A DNA stretch of 64,000 nt from Humulus lupulus (GCF_963169125.1 NC_084795.1:261573042-261637041), one strand, 5' to 3'. Shown: positions 12,087 through 24,140, counted from the first letter of the stretch. Made by a program: numbers and translations. Notes: generated from the sequence alone by a model not told the origin.

Positions 12087-13363
12087 GGGTAATTACATCT
12101 CCTACGGTAATATAAAAAAAAAATTGTTTTATACGGTACCACCCATAAATTACAAAAATACGGCTCTCCCTACTCATAAATTACAAATATGCGGCTCTCC
12201 ACACCCACCTGTGTATATATATATATATTTACCTTTGTTTTATTTTTTTTGTCTTAATTTTTAATAAGAATTTAAGCATATCAATTAATATAATAATAAA
12301 AATAATAATAATTATAGTTACTAATTTAAATAAAATAAAGTAGATTAATTTATTTTTATTTAAAATAAATATATTTATTAATATTAAAGTTAATATTTAT
12401 ATAATTACTCAAAAAATAAATAAATATTTATACAAATTACAATATGCTGTTAATTAAAATTAATATTAATAACTATATGTTATAATATATAGTTAAAGAT
12501 AATCACAATATTATTATTCTTTATAAAAATATTATATATATTTTTTAAATCATAACTAGTCAAGTCTCAACACTCAATGTTAAACCAAAATCATAATCTA
12601 ATCCAAGTTTCAAGTTTTGTTACAAAAATATATTTAAAGTTAAAAAAATTAGTTTTGTAAATCTTTGTAATAATCATGTTAAATAAATTTATAAATATTT
12701 ATGTAAATGTGAGTTACAAAAATAAATTTTTTAGTTGTGAAATTAGTTTTGTAAATTGTTGTTACAAAAATGTAAAACTTGTTTTTAAAAAAATATTGTA
12801 TTTCACCACTATATTCAATACAGTGTTTTATAAATAATGAATATCTTAAATTTATATTTTTAAGTTGTATAGCATAAATACGATGGTTCATGTAACTTTT
12901 TGGTACAATATTGTAACAATATGAAAAAGTATAATAATTTTACGTATATTTTGTTTATGATTTCTTAACTATAAAATATTTTCGTAAATATTAGTTACAA
13001 AAATATCTTTCTTAGTTGTAAAACTAGACTTGTAAACTATTGTTACAAAAATAAAAAATTTAGTTACGAATTTGTTTGTAAGTTTTATCTACAAAAAAAA
13101 AAAAAAATCTACAATTCTATAACTGATTTTGTAAATATTATTTACAAACACGTAACAGATATTTACAAGTTCGTAACATATATTTACTAGTTTGTAAACG
13201 TTGATCACAAGAAATTATATTTTACAGCTTTTATTTATGATTTTGCCACTCCGTATTTACAATTTTGCCATTCCGTGTTTTTATCCAAAAATTCCGTATT
13301 TTTGTAATGTACCGTATTTTTCAGATTTTTTTTTACTTTTAGTGCATTTTTGTAGATTTCCCT
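12087..13363. mobile_element. Possible MULE- or MITE-like repeat with imperfect terminal inverted repeats
   Basis: The left edge contains tacggtacc followed by attacaaaaatacgg. The right edge, read on the minus strand, contains tacggtacattacaaaaatacgg. These are matching subterminal blocks in inverted orientation. The interior repeats words such as agttacaaaaat and tagttgtaaaactag about every 60-90 bp between 12690 and 13210. I found no clear target duplication and no transposase, so the superfamily is uncertain. Confidence 0.4.
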
Positions 13364-13372
13364 AAATTAAAT

Positions 13373-13768
13373 GACGGAATATATGATTTTGGTCTGTGGA
13401 CTGTTAAGTTTATGCAAAATATTACTTCCCAATTTTCATAAATACCAAAATGGTATTATTTATTTTGATGTTCATACCAAAATAATACATTGTTATTATT
13501 CATTCCGAAATGATATCTTAGACTTATCTTTGGTCAAAAAAAAAAAATTTCAGAAACACTTTTACCCTCACTTATATATTTTGTTTATAATTAAAATATT
13601 ACTAATTTATTATAAGAATTTAAAATATTTTTAATTATAAACAAAATATATAAGTAAGGGTAAAAAGTCTTTGAAAAAATAATGTTGATTAAAACTTAGA
13701 TCAAGCATATTATTGGCATGAACAACAAAAACAGAGAATATCATTTTGGACTAAAATAGTATATTCTC
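13373..13768. mobile_element. Foldback MITE with near-perfect hairpin
   Basis: The arms around 13558-13605 and 13622-13668 are inverted copies (ccctcacttatatattttg against caaaatatataagtaaggg). Weaker pairing extends outward to the tips (GACGGAATATATGATTTTGG against GAGAATATACTATTTTAG). Both tips are flanked by attaaat (13366-13372 and 13769-13775), a likely target duplication. There is no coding capacity. The hairpin could yield small RNAs if transcribed. Confidence 0.7.
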
Positions 13769-13775
13769 ATTAAAT

Positions 13776-14160
13776 AATTATATCAATTGTATAGAATATA
13801 TGTGTAGATAAAAATTTGAATGAGAACACATTAATAGGAGTATACAAATTGGGCAAAATATAAAAATTGATAATCAATAAGAGCATGTTAATTAAATTTA
13901 TAAACACATAACGAAAATATAAAATAAAATACAAAGATTACTTTGTATGTCTCCTTGCTGAGATCTTATATGGAATCCATAAAACATAAAGTGATGATAA
14001 AAGATTTATTTATCCTCAATCTCGTAACTTTATATCTCTTTATATAAAAGGTGGATAGGTAACATAAATTTTTTGTTTTAACGGCTTTTTTTTTTGTTGA
14101 CTTTAATGAAATATTTCAAATATTTAACAGGATATTACTTTAAAATTAATTAAAAATATA
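13776..14160. other. Intergenic AT-rich DNA
   Basis: Nothing beyond simple AT-rich sequence could be supported here. Confidence 0.5.
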
Positions 14161-14372
14161 TATTTATTAATTATATTAATATAAATTCAAATATTATAAA
14201 ATATCATTATTATAATAATATTTAATATAAAACTGCATATTTAATAATTATATTAATATATATTCAAATATTATAAAATATTATTATTATAATAATATTA
14301 ATACAAGACAAGATATTTAATACTTATATTAATATAAAATTTAAATATGGTAAAATATCATTATAACAATGG
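14161..14372. repeat. Tandem repeat, about 77-bp unit, 2.8 copies
   Basis: Units start at 14161, 14238 and 14314 with tatttaataattatattaa-like openings. Each unit contains tattataaaatatcattatt. The units are almost pure A/T and differ at several sites each. The third is partial. Confidence 0.75.
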
Positions 14373-16984
14373 GCATTTATTCAATCCCTCACTTCAAATT
14401 GAAGGACCAAATCCCTCATTTGATGTCAACTGTTGGATTCTCTTTTAATCATAATAGATAGTTGGATGATCATTTACTGTTTAAAAGTTGGTAAAATACC
14501 CAACTGACCCCTAGCAACCTAATACTTGTTAGCTTTTTTATTTTGGATATTTTCACTCATATGGATTTTTTTAATACAGTTTTACATTATTAATACAACT
14601 ATTTATGAGATTATTATTAAAAAAATATGAATTTAATTTAATTTATCATTACAGAATTTAATTAACTAAAATTTGTAGTTAAATTAGAAAATTAATCTTA
14701 ATGAAAATTGACTAACAAAATTTCTAATAAATGAAAATCGTTTTGAAATTTTGATCAACCAATCACATGTTTTGTAAAACAATTAACACACAATGCAATC
14801 AATCATATTTTCATAAACATGCTTTCACATATTAAATTAAGATTTTTAATTCATAATCACACTTTTATAAATACAATTTTATACTCGCGAACCAATCATG
14901 TCCTAAATAAGTTTAACTCATTTGTCATTTTTTTTCTTTGGGTGGAGGGCAAGTAATTTGTTTTTTTATTAATCTTATTTGCTTTACTGATTAATTTTAA
15001 AATCTATTAAATTATATACATATATAATGGTAATAATTAAAAATAATAAAACTAGTTTAAATGGTTTTAAATTTATAAATATTTAATTTTACAAATAAAA
15101 AATATTAATGATAATCATTTTCTCATTTATTAATTTTTATGTTAAAAAACATCTAATTAATTTTATTGTTAAATACATTAATAAAAATAATTGATGTTAA
15201 ACATTCTATCATCTACAATAACTGATACTAAACATTCTACCATCTACAATTTTTTTATTTTATAAAAAGAACACTTAAAATAATTAAAATACACAATTTA
15301 TATGGCTCTACACTATATTCTATTTTCCAACCTAATTAATGGTAATTCAATCTTCTCAAAATTAAAAAATAAGACTGAAAAAAAAAAACTTGTCCAAAAA
15401 GAAATTAATACAAAACTCATACACAAAACAATCATAATATATATCAATTTTTATTACATTCTACTTGTTTTGCGTTATGCAAACACAAGATTTAAATTAC
15501 ATAGCCCTAGACATATGTTTACGTAACTACTATTGTAAATATGTCAAACTTCATAATAGATTTACCATACAACCCTCAACAAAACACATTTTTGGACATA
15601 AAATGACACATATGCCCTCACATTTACATTTTAAAGCTACATCAAAGACTTTTAGTCAACCGGTTTCCATAACTGATTAAAGTCTGTTACCAAAGTATTG
15701 CTCCATCTCTCTTAATATGACACATGGCATGAAGCTAGGACCCACCTCTGAAGGACTAAATCATGTGAGGGATGTTAGAATTTACTAATAACAATAATAT
15801 ATGATACATAATTTTAAGTTTTATTAAAAAAAATATCATTTATATTTTTAAAAAAATGTTATCAAATTATATATATTTTTAAAAATCATAAATAATATTT
15901 TGGTTTAATTTTTCTTTGTCTTTGTCATTATTTTATATCTAATATTGTTTATTTATTTAAAATTTATATGACAATGATACAAATTTAATAAAAATAATTA
16001 ATAAATATTATAAATAAAACTAAATAAATTTATATTGCATACTACACGTTGTTTGTATTTAATATATATATATATAAATATAAAAATAGTTGAAATTGCA
16101 TTATATTTTTTGTGTTAATTAAGGTATTCACATAAATAATATGTTTGGAGAAAATATATTCAAACGGCATGTGAGTGCATTATTTATAAAATAAAAAATT
16201 AAATGAATATTAAAAAAAAATTATATTGCACTTTTTTTTATATTATTCTTTATTTATATATGATATGTTGATATTATGCAATTTTTTATATTTTAATATA
16301 TTTTTAACTCATTAGTGGAATGTGCATGTTATAAATTGATTTAAGAGAATAAAAAATAAAAAGTGTAATATATAATGTATTAAGAATTTCTCAAAAATTT
16401 TACATATTTGGTTTCTGATTATTTTGGCCTGTGTGCCGTTCATTTTGTGGCCGCTGACCTTATATTTTATTAGAATTTGTATTTTTGAAATACTGTACGA
16501 GTGTTTTCAGCACACACATTCACACGACAAAAATTATTTAATATGAGAGATTTAGAGAATCTTATTAGTCCTCGAAGACTTTCAAAAGTTATTTTCTACT
16601 CATGTTGGTAATGCCATATGCTACTTTTTTCTAATTACGAAATTTTCAAGGTAATTACTTTGGAAATGTTATGCCCTTTTCACACTGATCGATGCCACTT
16701 CCGATATATAGTAAGGGAGCTTTCAGTATTACCAAACAAATATAAAATAAAGACTTTTTTTTTAATAAAATATTAATATATAAAGACCAAGACATAAGCG
16801 GGGTCATTTTATGTGGGGTGGGGTAGGGTGTTTGACCTCATCCTCATGGATAGGAAGTATAGGAAATAATGTACAAAGAAAATGAGCATGATTTGGTTAA
16901 ACCAAAGGAGACCAAGACCAAAAATAAACACACACACTCGTGATTTGTCAAGAGTTTTTACATACATTGTACTCGTATGTACAA
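14373..16984. other. Intergenic AT-rich DNA, no gene recognised
   Basis: Only short frames are present. The strings tccctcacttcaaattgaaggacc (about 14384) and, on the minus strand, tccctcacatgatttagtcctt (about 15773) could be weak terminal repeats of a 1.4-kb element, but the flanks show no target duplication. The stretch 15790-16400 is extremely AT-rich. No promoter or splice structure stands out. Confidence 0.45.
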
Positions 16985-16989
16985 GTAAA

Positions 16990-17465
16990 TGTTAGAATAA
17001 TATGAAAGTGTGCATATGAACAATCTTATATACATGTAGGCGGAATTAATATATAGAATGAACATATACAAAAAGAATCGAATATTGTATACCTCCAGCC
17101 ATTGCTATTGATAACCTCGATCTAGCTTTAGATCTACAAAAGAAAAGGAACAGAAGTTAGAACGAGTACACGGGCTTCCAAGCTCTCACTAACTCTTTTA
17201 GATGGAGTTACTGAAAGTCAGAATGAGCAGCGAGCTTGGAGACCGGTACTCTATATTTATAGAGTGAGACTTACCATCAGAGTCTCTACCACAGATTGAG
17301 ATATTTCCTCAATCAGTTGGGATATGAAAAATCGGGTAACAACAAAATCAGGTAACAAACAATGTTGACCATTAATTAGAATATTTTGTCAATAAATTAA
17401 ATATTGACTTTAATATATTAAATCAATTAGTTGATTTTATATACCAAACAAATAATATTCTAACA
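16990..17465 (-). repeat. 3' LTR of Copia element 2
   Basis: On the minus strand it begins TGTTAGAATATTATTTG. A TATA-like ctctataaatatagag lies about midway (plus-strand 17250-17266) and is the likely LTR promoter. It pairs with 23665-24140. Confidence 0.95.
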
Positions 17466-17480
17466 TTCTCCCACTTGATC
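17466..17480 (-). other. Polypurine tract of Copia element 2
   Basis: The minus strand reads ATCAAGTGGGAGAA directly upstream of the 3' LTR. It is the plus-strand primer and is nearly identical to that of element 1. Confidence 0.85.
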
Positions 17481-17775
17481 AGCATTTAAATTAATGTATT
17501 ACTTAAGCCCGACGATCATCCCTGTTAGATAATAAACACATGAATCATGGCGATAGGTCCTCTTTTTATGACGAGTATTATCTTCCATGTATTACAATAT
17601 ATTTATTACATAACAATGTAATTTATGTGGCTATGTACTTAAACGAATAAACCTTATGTTTATTCAGGTCCTATGAAGATAAAATTTTCTCAAATAAATA
17701 TTAAGATGCGCATAAACATGAGAAAACATCAAAATAAGAGTTTCATTGATAAAAACTTCAGTTTGTACAATAAAT

Positions 17776-20700
17776 TTACATAAGGGAACCAAGTCCCATG
17801 TTCACTGCATGATCCTTGAATTTATGAGGTGGCAAGCCTTTCGTCATAGGATCGGCAATCATCAATTCAGTGCTAATGTGTTCAATGACCACTTTATTTT
17901 CTTTAACACGTTCTCTCACGGCTAAGTACTTGATGTCGATGTGCTTGCTTCGACTACCACTCTTGTTGTTCTTAGTCATGAATACAGCAGCTGAATTGTC
18001 GCAAAACATTCTCAATGGCCTAGATATAGAATCTACAACTCTAAGGCCTGAAATGAAACTCTTTAGCCATACACCATGCGATGTAGCCTCAAAACACGAA
18101 ACGAACTCGGCTTCCATAGTAGAAGTAGCAGTCAAGGTCTGTTTGTTACTCCTCCATGATATAGCTCCACCGGCAAACATAAACACGTAACCAGAAGTTG
18201 ATTTACGTGAATCAGTACAACCAGCAAAGTCTGAATCTGAGTAGCCAACTACTTCCAGGTTTTCGGTTCGTTTGAACATGAGTTTGTAATCCTTAGTACC
18301 CTGAAGATACCTCATAACTTTCTTTGCAGCTTTCCAGTGGTCTAATCCCGGGTTACTCTGAAATCTTCCTAGCATTCCGACAGCAAAGGCAATGTCGGGT
18401 CGTGTGCACACCTGAGCATACATCAAGCTTCCAACAGCAGAAGCATATGGGATGCTCTTCATTTCTTCCTTTTCAAAATCATTCTTTGGACACTGGCTCA
18501 AATTTAATTTTTCACCCTTAACGATAGGAGCAACACTTGGTGAACAATCTTTCATCCGAAATCTCTCTAAAACTTTGTTAATGTAGGTTTCTTGAGATAG
18601 ACCTAAGATACCTTTGAATCTATCTCGATGGATCTTAATGCCAATGACATAAGACGCATCACCCATATCCTTCATCTCAAAGTTCTTTGAGAGAAATTGC
18701 TTCACCTCATGTAGCATGCCCTTATCATTGGTTGCAAGAAGAATATCGTCTACATATAAAACAAGAAAACAAATCTTACTCCCACTGACCTTCTGGCATA
18801 TACATTGATCCATGACATTCTCTTCAAATCCAAAAGAAGAGATGACATCATGGAATTTTAAATACCATTGGCGGGACGCTTGTTTTAAACCATAGATGGA
18901 CTTCTTAAGCTTGCACACCAAATGCTCACCATTACTAGAGGAAAATCCTTCTGGTTGTTTCATGTATACCTCCTCCTCTAGGTCACCATTTAGGAAGGCA
19001 GTTTTCACATCCATCTGCTGTAGCTCTAAATCGAAATGAGCAACTAATGCCAGGATAACTCTGAGGGAATCTTTCTTAGATACCGGAGAAAAGGTCTCCG
19101 TGTAGTCAATTCCTTCTTTTTGAGTGAATCCCTTAGCAACGAGTCTCGCTTTGTGTCTCTCAATGTTGCCTAATGAGTCTTTCTTTGTTTTGAAGACCCA
19201 TTTACACCCAATAGCCCTCGCCCCATTAGGCAACTCAACAAGATCCCAGACTCCGTTGCTTTTCATAGAATTCATTTCTTCATTCATGGCATTGTACCAC
19301 AGTTCCGATTCTTTGCTATTCATAGCTTGTGAAAACGTTTCTGGATCATTTTCGGCTCCAATATTGTAGTCAGATTCTTGCAAATACACAATGTAGTCAC
19401 TAGGTATCGCCGATTTTATTGTCCTAGTGGATCTTCTTAAGGCTACACCAGCAGGCTCTTGAGGAGCGGGTGGTTCAGCTTGTTGTTCAACAATTATAGG
19501 CAACTCTTGAACAACTTGATCCATTTGAACTTCATCATTGACTTGTGGATCTTCAACAATTGGCTGTGGTGGTTCAACATCCATTTGGACTGCAGGGGTG
19601 TTATCGACCACAATCAATCTTGCTCTTGAGGTGGAGGGTTCTAAAGGATCTTTCTCAGAACCTAAGTCCTTGGATTGATCACTCCCACTAATCAAGGCAT
19701 TTTCAAGAAATTTTGCATTCCTTGATTCCACAATCCTAGTGCTATGAGATGGACAATAAAACTTGTAACCTTTAGACCTTTCAGTGTAACCAATAAAGTA
19801 TCCACTTATGGTCCTTGGGTCCAGTTTCTTTTCTTGTGGATTGTATACCCTAACTTCAGATGGGCATCCCCAAATGCGTACATGTTGCAAACTCGGTTTC
19901 CAACCTTTCCATAATTCAAAAGGAGTTTTGGAGACTGCCTTGGTTGGAACTCGATTTAATATGTACACGGATGTCTTTAGAGCTTCAGTCCACAAGGATT
20001 TAGGAAGGTTAGGGTTGCTGCTAAGCATACTTCGCACCATGTCCATCAATGTTCGGTTTCTCCTTTCTGCAACACCATTTTGCTCGGGTGTACCGGGCAT
20101 GGTATATTGGGCAACAATCCCATTTTCTTGAAGAAACTTTGCAAAAGGACCAGGTGCTTGTCCATCTTCAGTGTATCTACCATAATATTCTCCACCTCTA
20201 TCTGATCTCACTATCTTAATTTGCTTGTTGCATTGTTTCTCTACTTCAGCTTTAAATATCTTAAAGACATCTAACGCTTCGCTTTTGTTATGAAGTAAGT
20301 AGATATACATGTAGCGTGAGTAATCATCTATGAAAGAGATGAAGTATTTCTGACCATATAAGTCCATGTCTGGACTACATATATCAGTATGTATGATTTC
20401 TAATAGGTCAGAACTCCTATGGACACCACTTTTCTTAGACTTGGAGGTATGCTTTCCCTTAATGCAATCCACACAAGTATCAAAATCAGTAAAATCTAAG
20501 GTATTGAGTACCCCATCATTTACTAACCTTCTAATTCTATCAATAGAGATATGTCCCAATCTCCGGTGCCATAATGTAGAGGAATTCTCATTCATAACAC
20601 ATCTTTTATTGCCAGCGTGAACGTGCATAGTATTATAAGCGGTATTGTTTTGTAAATTAAGGCAGTAAAGACCATCAGACAAAATACCATTTCCAACACA

Positions 20701-21738
20701 TTCAGATTTATTATATAAATTAAAAGATTTGTCTGAAAATGTAAAGGAAAAACCAAAAGGTACAAGTCTTGAAACGGAAATCAAGTTTCTAGAGAAACTT
20801 GGTACATAAAATGTCTTTTCTAACTTTAAAACAAAACCGCTACTTAAAACTAAATGGCACGTTCCTATAGCCTCCACATGTGAGCCCATCTTGTTTCCGG
20901 ATAAGATGCTTTGCGCACTTCCCACTGGCTTCCTTAGGTTTTGTAAACCCTGCAAGGAATTTGAAATGTGAATTGTCGATCCAGAATCAATCCACCATGT
21001 GTTAATATTAACATTAGCCATATTAGATTCATAACATACGAATGAAATTGGATTACCTTTGTCGTCCATCCATTTCTTGAACTTGGCGCATTCCTTTTTC
21101 GCATGTCCCTTCTTTTTGCAGAAGAAACATTTGATGGAATCCTTCTTTATATCGCCTTGGGGAGGCACTTTATTTTTCCCCTTGTCCTTCTTGGATGGTT
21201 TGCATTTCTTGCCTTGGGTGGCCATGTGAGCACTTTCACCTTGTTCCTGCAGGAGCCTTGCTTCTTCTTGAGCACACATGGTTATCAGTTCATTGATACT
21301 CCATTTGTTCTTATGTGTGTTGTAGGAAATTTTGAAAGGCCCATATTGAGGTGGAAGATGGTTAAGGATGTAGTAGACCAGGAAGGTTTCAGGAATGACT
21401 GCATCAAGTTTCTTCAGTTGAGCAGAAATGTCCCTCATCTTTGAAATATGTTCTCTAACTCCTTTGACACCAGTGAGTTTTGTGGATGAGAACTGGTGGA
21501 TGAGGTTGTTGTAAAGTGGTTTGTCCAAAGTGTCGAACTGCTCATCGATCAGTTTGATCAAGTCTTTGACTTTCTCAGGTTGCTCCACCGATCCACGCAT
21601 TCCCAGAGGGATCTTGGACATGATGAACATGATGCTGAGGCGATTGGACCGCTCCCATTTCTCATATAGTGCGATTTGAGCAGCAGTGCTAGTCGCAGTG
21701 ATTGCAGCATGTTCGTCCTTCCTTATTGCGTAGTCCAT
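17776..21738 (-). CDS. Copia gag-pol polyprotein (1320 residues from the first in-frame Met)
   Basis: One uninterrupted frame encodes the capsid, protease, integrase, reverse transcriptase and RNase H needed for retrotransposition. In order: gag/UBN2-like region (1-160); CCHC knuckle CFFCKKKGHAKKEC (204-217); aspartic protease DSGS (251-254); gag-pre-integrase LWHRRLGH (389-396); integrase with D452, D513 and E558 (in PEQNGVAERRNRTL); RT with YVDD at 995-998; RNase H with acidic residues D1168, E1211, D1247 and D1268; and the tail ADPMTKGLPP. Length and order match typical Copia. Homology continues upstream of this Met in the same frame (see 21739-21860), so residue 1 is probably not the native start. 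All catalytic residues I could check are present. Confidence 0.95.
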   Translation of the reverse strand: MDYAIRKDEHAAITATSTAAQIALYEKWERSNRLSIMFIMSKIPLGMRGSVEQPEKVKDLIKLIDEQFDTLDKPLYNNLIHQFSSTKLTGVKGVREHISKMRDISAQLKKLDAVIPETFLVYYILNHLPPQYGPFKISYNTHKNKWSINELITMCAQEEARLLQEQGESAHMATQGKKCKPSKKDKGKNKVPPQGDIKKDSIKCFFCKKKGHAKKECAKFKKWMDDKGNPISFVCYESNMANVNINTWWIDSGSTIHISNSLQGLQNLRKPVGSAQSILSGNKMGSHVEAIGTCHLVLSSGFVLKLEKTFYVPSFSRNLISVSRLVPFGFSFTFSDKSFNLYNKSECVGNGILSDGLYCLNLQNNTAYNTMHVHAGNKRCVMNENSSTLWHRRLGHISIDRIRRLVNDGVLNTLDFTDFDTCVDCIKGKHTSKSKKSGVHRSSDLLEIIHTDICSPDMDLYGQKYFISFIDDYSRYMYIYLLHNKSEALDVFKIFKAEVEKQCNKQIKIVRSDRGGEYYGRYTEDGQAPGPFAKFLQENGIVAQYTMPGTPEQNGVAERRNRTLMDMVRSMLSSNPNLPKSLWTEALKTSVYILNRVPTKAVSKTPFELWKGWKPSLQHVRIWGCPSEVRVYNPQEKKLDPRTISGYFIGYTERSKGYKFYCPSHSTRIVESRNAKFLENALISGSDQSKDLGSEKDPLEPSTSRARLIVVDNTPAVQMDVEPPQPIVEDPQVNDEVQMDQVVQELPIIVEQQAEPPAPQEPAGVALRRSTRTIKSAIPSDYIVYLQESDYNIGAENDPETFSQAMNSKESELWYNAMNEEMNSMKSNGVWDLVELPNGARAIGCKWVFKTKKDSLGNIERHKARLVAKGFTQKEGIDYTETFSPVSKKDSLRVILALVAHFDLELQQMDVKTAFLNGDLEEEVYMKQPEGFSSSNGEHLVCKLKKSIYGLKQASRQWYLKFHDVISSFGFEENVMDQCICQKVSGSKICFLVLYVDDILLATNDKGMLHEVKQFLSKNFEMKDMGDASYVIGIKIHRDRFKGILGLSQETYINKVLERFRMKDCSPSVAPIVKGEKLNLSQCPKNDFEKEEMKSIPYASAVGSLMYAQVCTRPDIAFAVGMLGRFQSNPGLDHWKAAKKVMRYLQGTKDYKLMFKRTENLEVVGYSDSDFAGCTDSRKSTSGYVFMFAGGAISWRSNKQTLTATSTMEAEFVSCFEATSHGVWLKSFISGLRVVDSISRPLRMFCDNSAAVFMTKNNKSGSRSKHIDIKYLAVRERVKENKVVIEHISTELMIADPMTKGLPPHKFKDHAVNMGLGSLM

Positions 21739-21860
21739 GTCGGCACAGCATAAATGAAGAAGAACTCGTTCCTTCCAGATTTTGAAATTATCACCCCTAA
21801 GCTCAGGTATTTCGGTAAGGATTTCAGCGAAACTAGAGGATGATGAAGAAGCTGCATGAA
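21739..21860 (-). pseudogene. N-terminal gag segment lacking an in-frame start
   Basis: Upstream of the first Met the same frame reads FAEILTEIPELRGDNF then KIWKERVLLHLCCAD, which looks like the usual gag opening. It runs back through a serine stretch to a TAA near 21895 with no ATG. An ATG at 21856-21858 lies one frame off. Either one base was lost just after the start codon, or ttcatgcag is a splice acceptor and the true first exon lies in the long leader. Sequence alone does not decide. Confidence 0.6.
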
Positions 21861-23646
21861 TAGGATTACAAACTTAGATTTAGAAGATTGAGGCTTAATG
21901 AAGTCATGTTTTACCAATGTATAACATGCTGAAGATTGAAATTTTATCAAACAAAAATTGCTTGTGGGCTAAATTTTTAATTTAATAAAATTGGATGTAA
22001 ATGATGATAGATTATTCAAACGAATTATTTGGGATAAAGTAAGGTTTGATACTTCTATCTTTATTAAACTTTATGATAAAACTATTAAATTAATTATCAT
22101 AACTCCTGTGGGTAAATTAAGAAAATTAATTTAATATATTATCCTAATTGATTATATAAATATAATAAAATCCCTGTGGGGTAAAATTGTTATATTTATA
22201 TAATCAATCACAATTTTGTCCATTATGTGATCCTTTCAAATTAATATATAATTTTATATAATTAAAGATGCTGTGGCTACTCCCTAATTATGTAAAATTA
22301 TATGGTTCACTAGACATTATGTTTTAGGCTCTAGGAAGACCTAAGAACAATTTCGTTATAACATAATAGGCAATCACAGAGAGTAGTGCTCCTAGTGTGG
22401 TCGTCCGAAGATCATTAAAAATCGTTCTAGATTTGAGCATTTGTCTCAGTTTCATGCGTTCTTATGTCAACCACAAAATTGTTTATGAATTATTCATAAT
22501 TTTATTCACCCTAAATGTTTTATGAATATTTTATGAATAAATTATGAAGATTAATGTGCTAAATATTATTCAACCTATCTTAATGTTTTGAATATAATCT
22601 AAATATATCTAGCACAATAATGGAATATATATAATGTATTTAAAATTATAAAGGCATACATATAAAATTAAAGATAATTATACTCAAAATAAATTTTGCA
22701 TGAATAAGAACAAAATAATCATACAAATTAGTATAATTAATTATATGTACGAAAATACAATAATTCCATATATATACTTAATGGTAGAAAAAATCATGCT
22801 TAATAAGACAATAACATCATTTACTGATTTCGTGAATTAATAAAATAATTGCACAAACTTAATTGTAAAAATTTCTTACATTCTTAAAATAGCACAATTA
22901 TTTAATATTGCATGAATAAAAGAAATATACCATACACCAAAATCAAGAAAGTGCACATTTTAATTAATTTCCAAATATATAATTTACCAAAATTATATGT
23001 TTTAATTAAATTGGCAAGATAAAATTTATTGTCCAAATTGGTTCGAAATTCATGTCTAAAGAGATTCATGACGTTAGATTGATTAAACAACAACAAAAAA
23101 TCGAAATTTAATATCAAAATTGTTTTTGGCCATAACCGGGTACATGAAGGTTGCAAAACTGATTTTGGATTCTCAAAACTTGATTTGGAAACATAGATCA
23201 TTAGAAAAAATAATCTGAAGGATTTCTAATGGTACTTATGTGGAAAATTAGTTTTGAAACAAAAAATCGAAAAATATGAGACATTAAAACTCTCTATCAA
23301 AATAAAAATAAAAATAAAAATTATGAATATGGCCCTCAAACAATATATAAAACTATATACACGAATATATAATATATGTGTATAGATGAAGACATAGGCA
23401 CATCTATAAATCATAAAAAAATATATGTGTATAATTTGTTTATATTGCCAAAATATGTTAGATATAACATATATGTAAACACAAAACAATACAAACACAA
23501 TAAAATTACCAAAAGAAATTTTGTTAAATGTAGGCCAACCAAAACCGAAGATATATGTATATATATATATATGAATATGAATATGAAGGCATATATAAAT
23601 CAAATAAATATACATGCAGATAAAATTAGCAAGGCAGAGATGTAGA
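21861..23646 (-). other. Untranslated leader of Copia element 2
   Basis: About 1.8 kb between PBS and gag with no long frame. It contains AT-rich stretches, an (AAAAT)n run at 23300-23325 and TA dinucleotides near 23550. A leader of this length would allow a 5' intron, but no donor was confirmed. Confidence 0.6.
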
Positions 23647-23662
23647 CTGGCGACTGATACCA
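23647..23662 (-). other. Primer binding site of Copia element 2
   Basis: The minus strand reads TGGTATCAGTCGCCAG two bases after the 5' LTR. It shares TGGTATCAG with the Met-tRNA site of element 1 but diverges after nine bases. Confidence 0.75.
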
Positions 23663-23664
23663 AA

Positions 23665-24140
23665 TGATAGATTAATATGAAAGTGTGCATATAAACAATC
23701 TTATATACATGTAGGCGGAATTAATATATAGAATGAACATATACAAAAAGAATCGAATATTGTATACCTCCAGCCATTGCTATTGATAACCTCGATCTAG
23801 CTTTAGATCTACAAAAGAAAAGGAACAGAAGTTAGAACGAGTACACGGGCTTCCAAGCTCTCACTAACTCTTTTAGATGGAGTTACTGAAAGTCAGAATG
23901 AGCAGCGAGCTTGGGGACCGGTACTCTATATTTATAGAGTGAGACTTACCATCAGAGTCTCTGCCACAGATTGAGATATTTCCTCAATCAGTTGGGATAT
24001 GAAAAATCGGGTAATAACAAAATCAGGTAACAAACAATATTGACCATTAATTAGAATATTTTGTCAATAAATTAAATATTGACTTTAATATATTAAATCA
24101 ATTAGTTGATTTTATATACCAAACAAATAATATTCTAACA
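23665..24140 (-). repeat. 5' LTR of Copia element 2
   Basis: It pairs with 16990-17465. The PBS-side tip reads tgatagatta on the plus strand against tgttagaata in the other copy. Confidence 0.95.

Larger units (their letters stand above)
16990..24140 (-). mobile_element. Young, nearly intact Copia LTR retrotransposon (element 2)
   Basis: A 7.15-kb element with 476-bp LTRs that differ at about 7 sites (about 1.5%). Its perfect 5-bp target duplication GTAAA lies at 16985-16989 and 24141-24145. The order on the minus strand is 5' LTR, PBS, a 1.8-kb leader, the gag-pol polyprotein, PPT and 3' LTR. All pol domains are present and uninterrupted, which makes this the most recently active element in the window. 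The leader contains (AAAAT)n and TA-rich simple repeats. Confidence 0.96.

Noticed and set aside
14384..15773. A 1.4-kb element with tccctcac tips
   Set aside because: Only about 8 bp of tip match well and the flanks show no target duplication.
17870..21444. Several 65-113-codon plus-strand frames across the Copia polyprotein
   Set aside because: They are antisense shadows of an intact, domain-complete minus-strand coding region.
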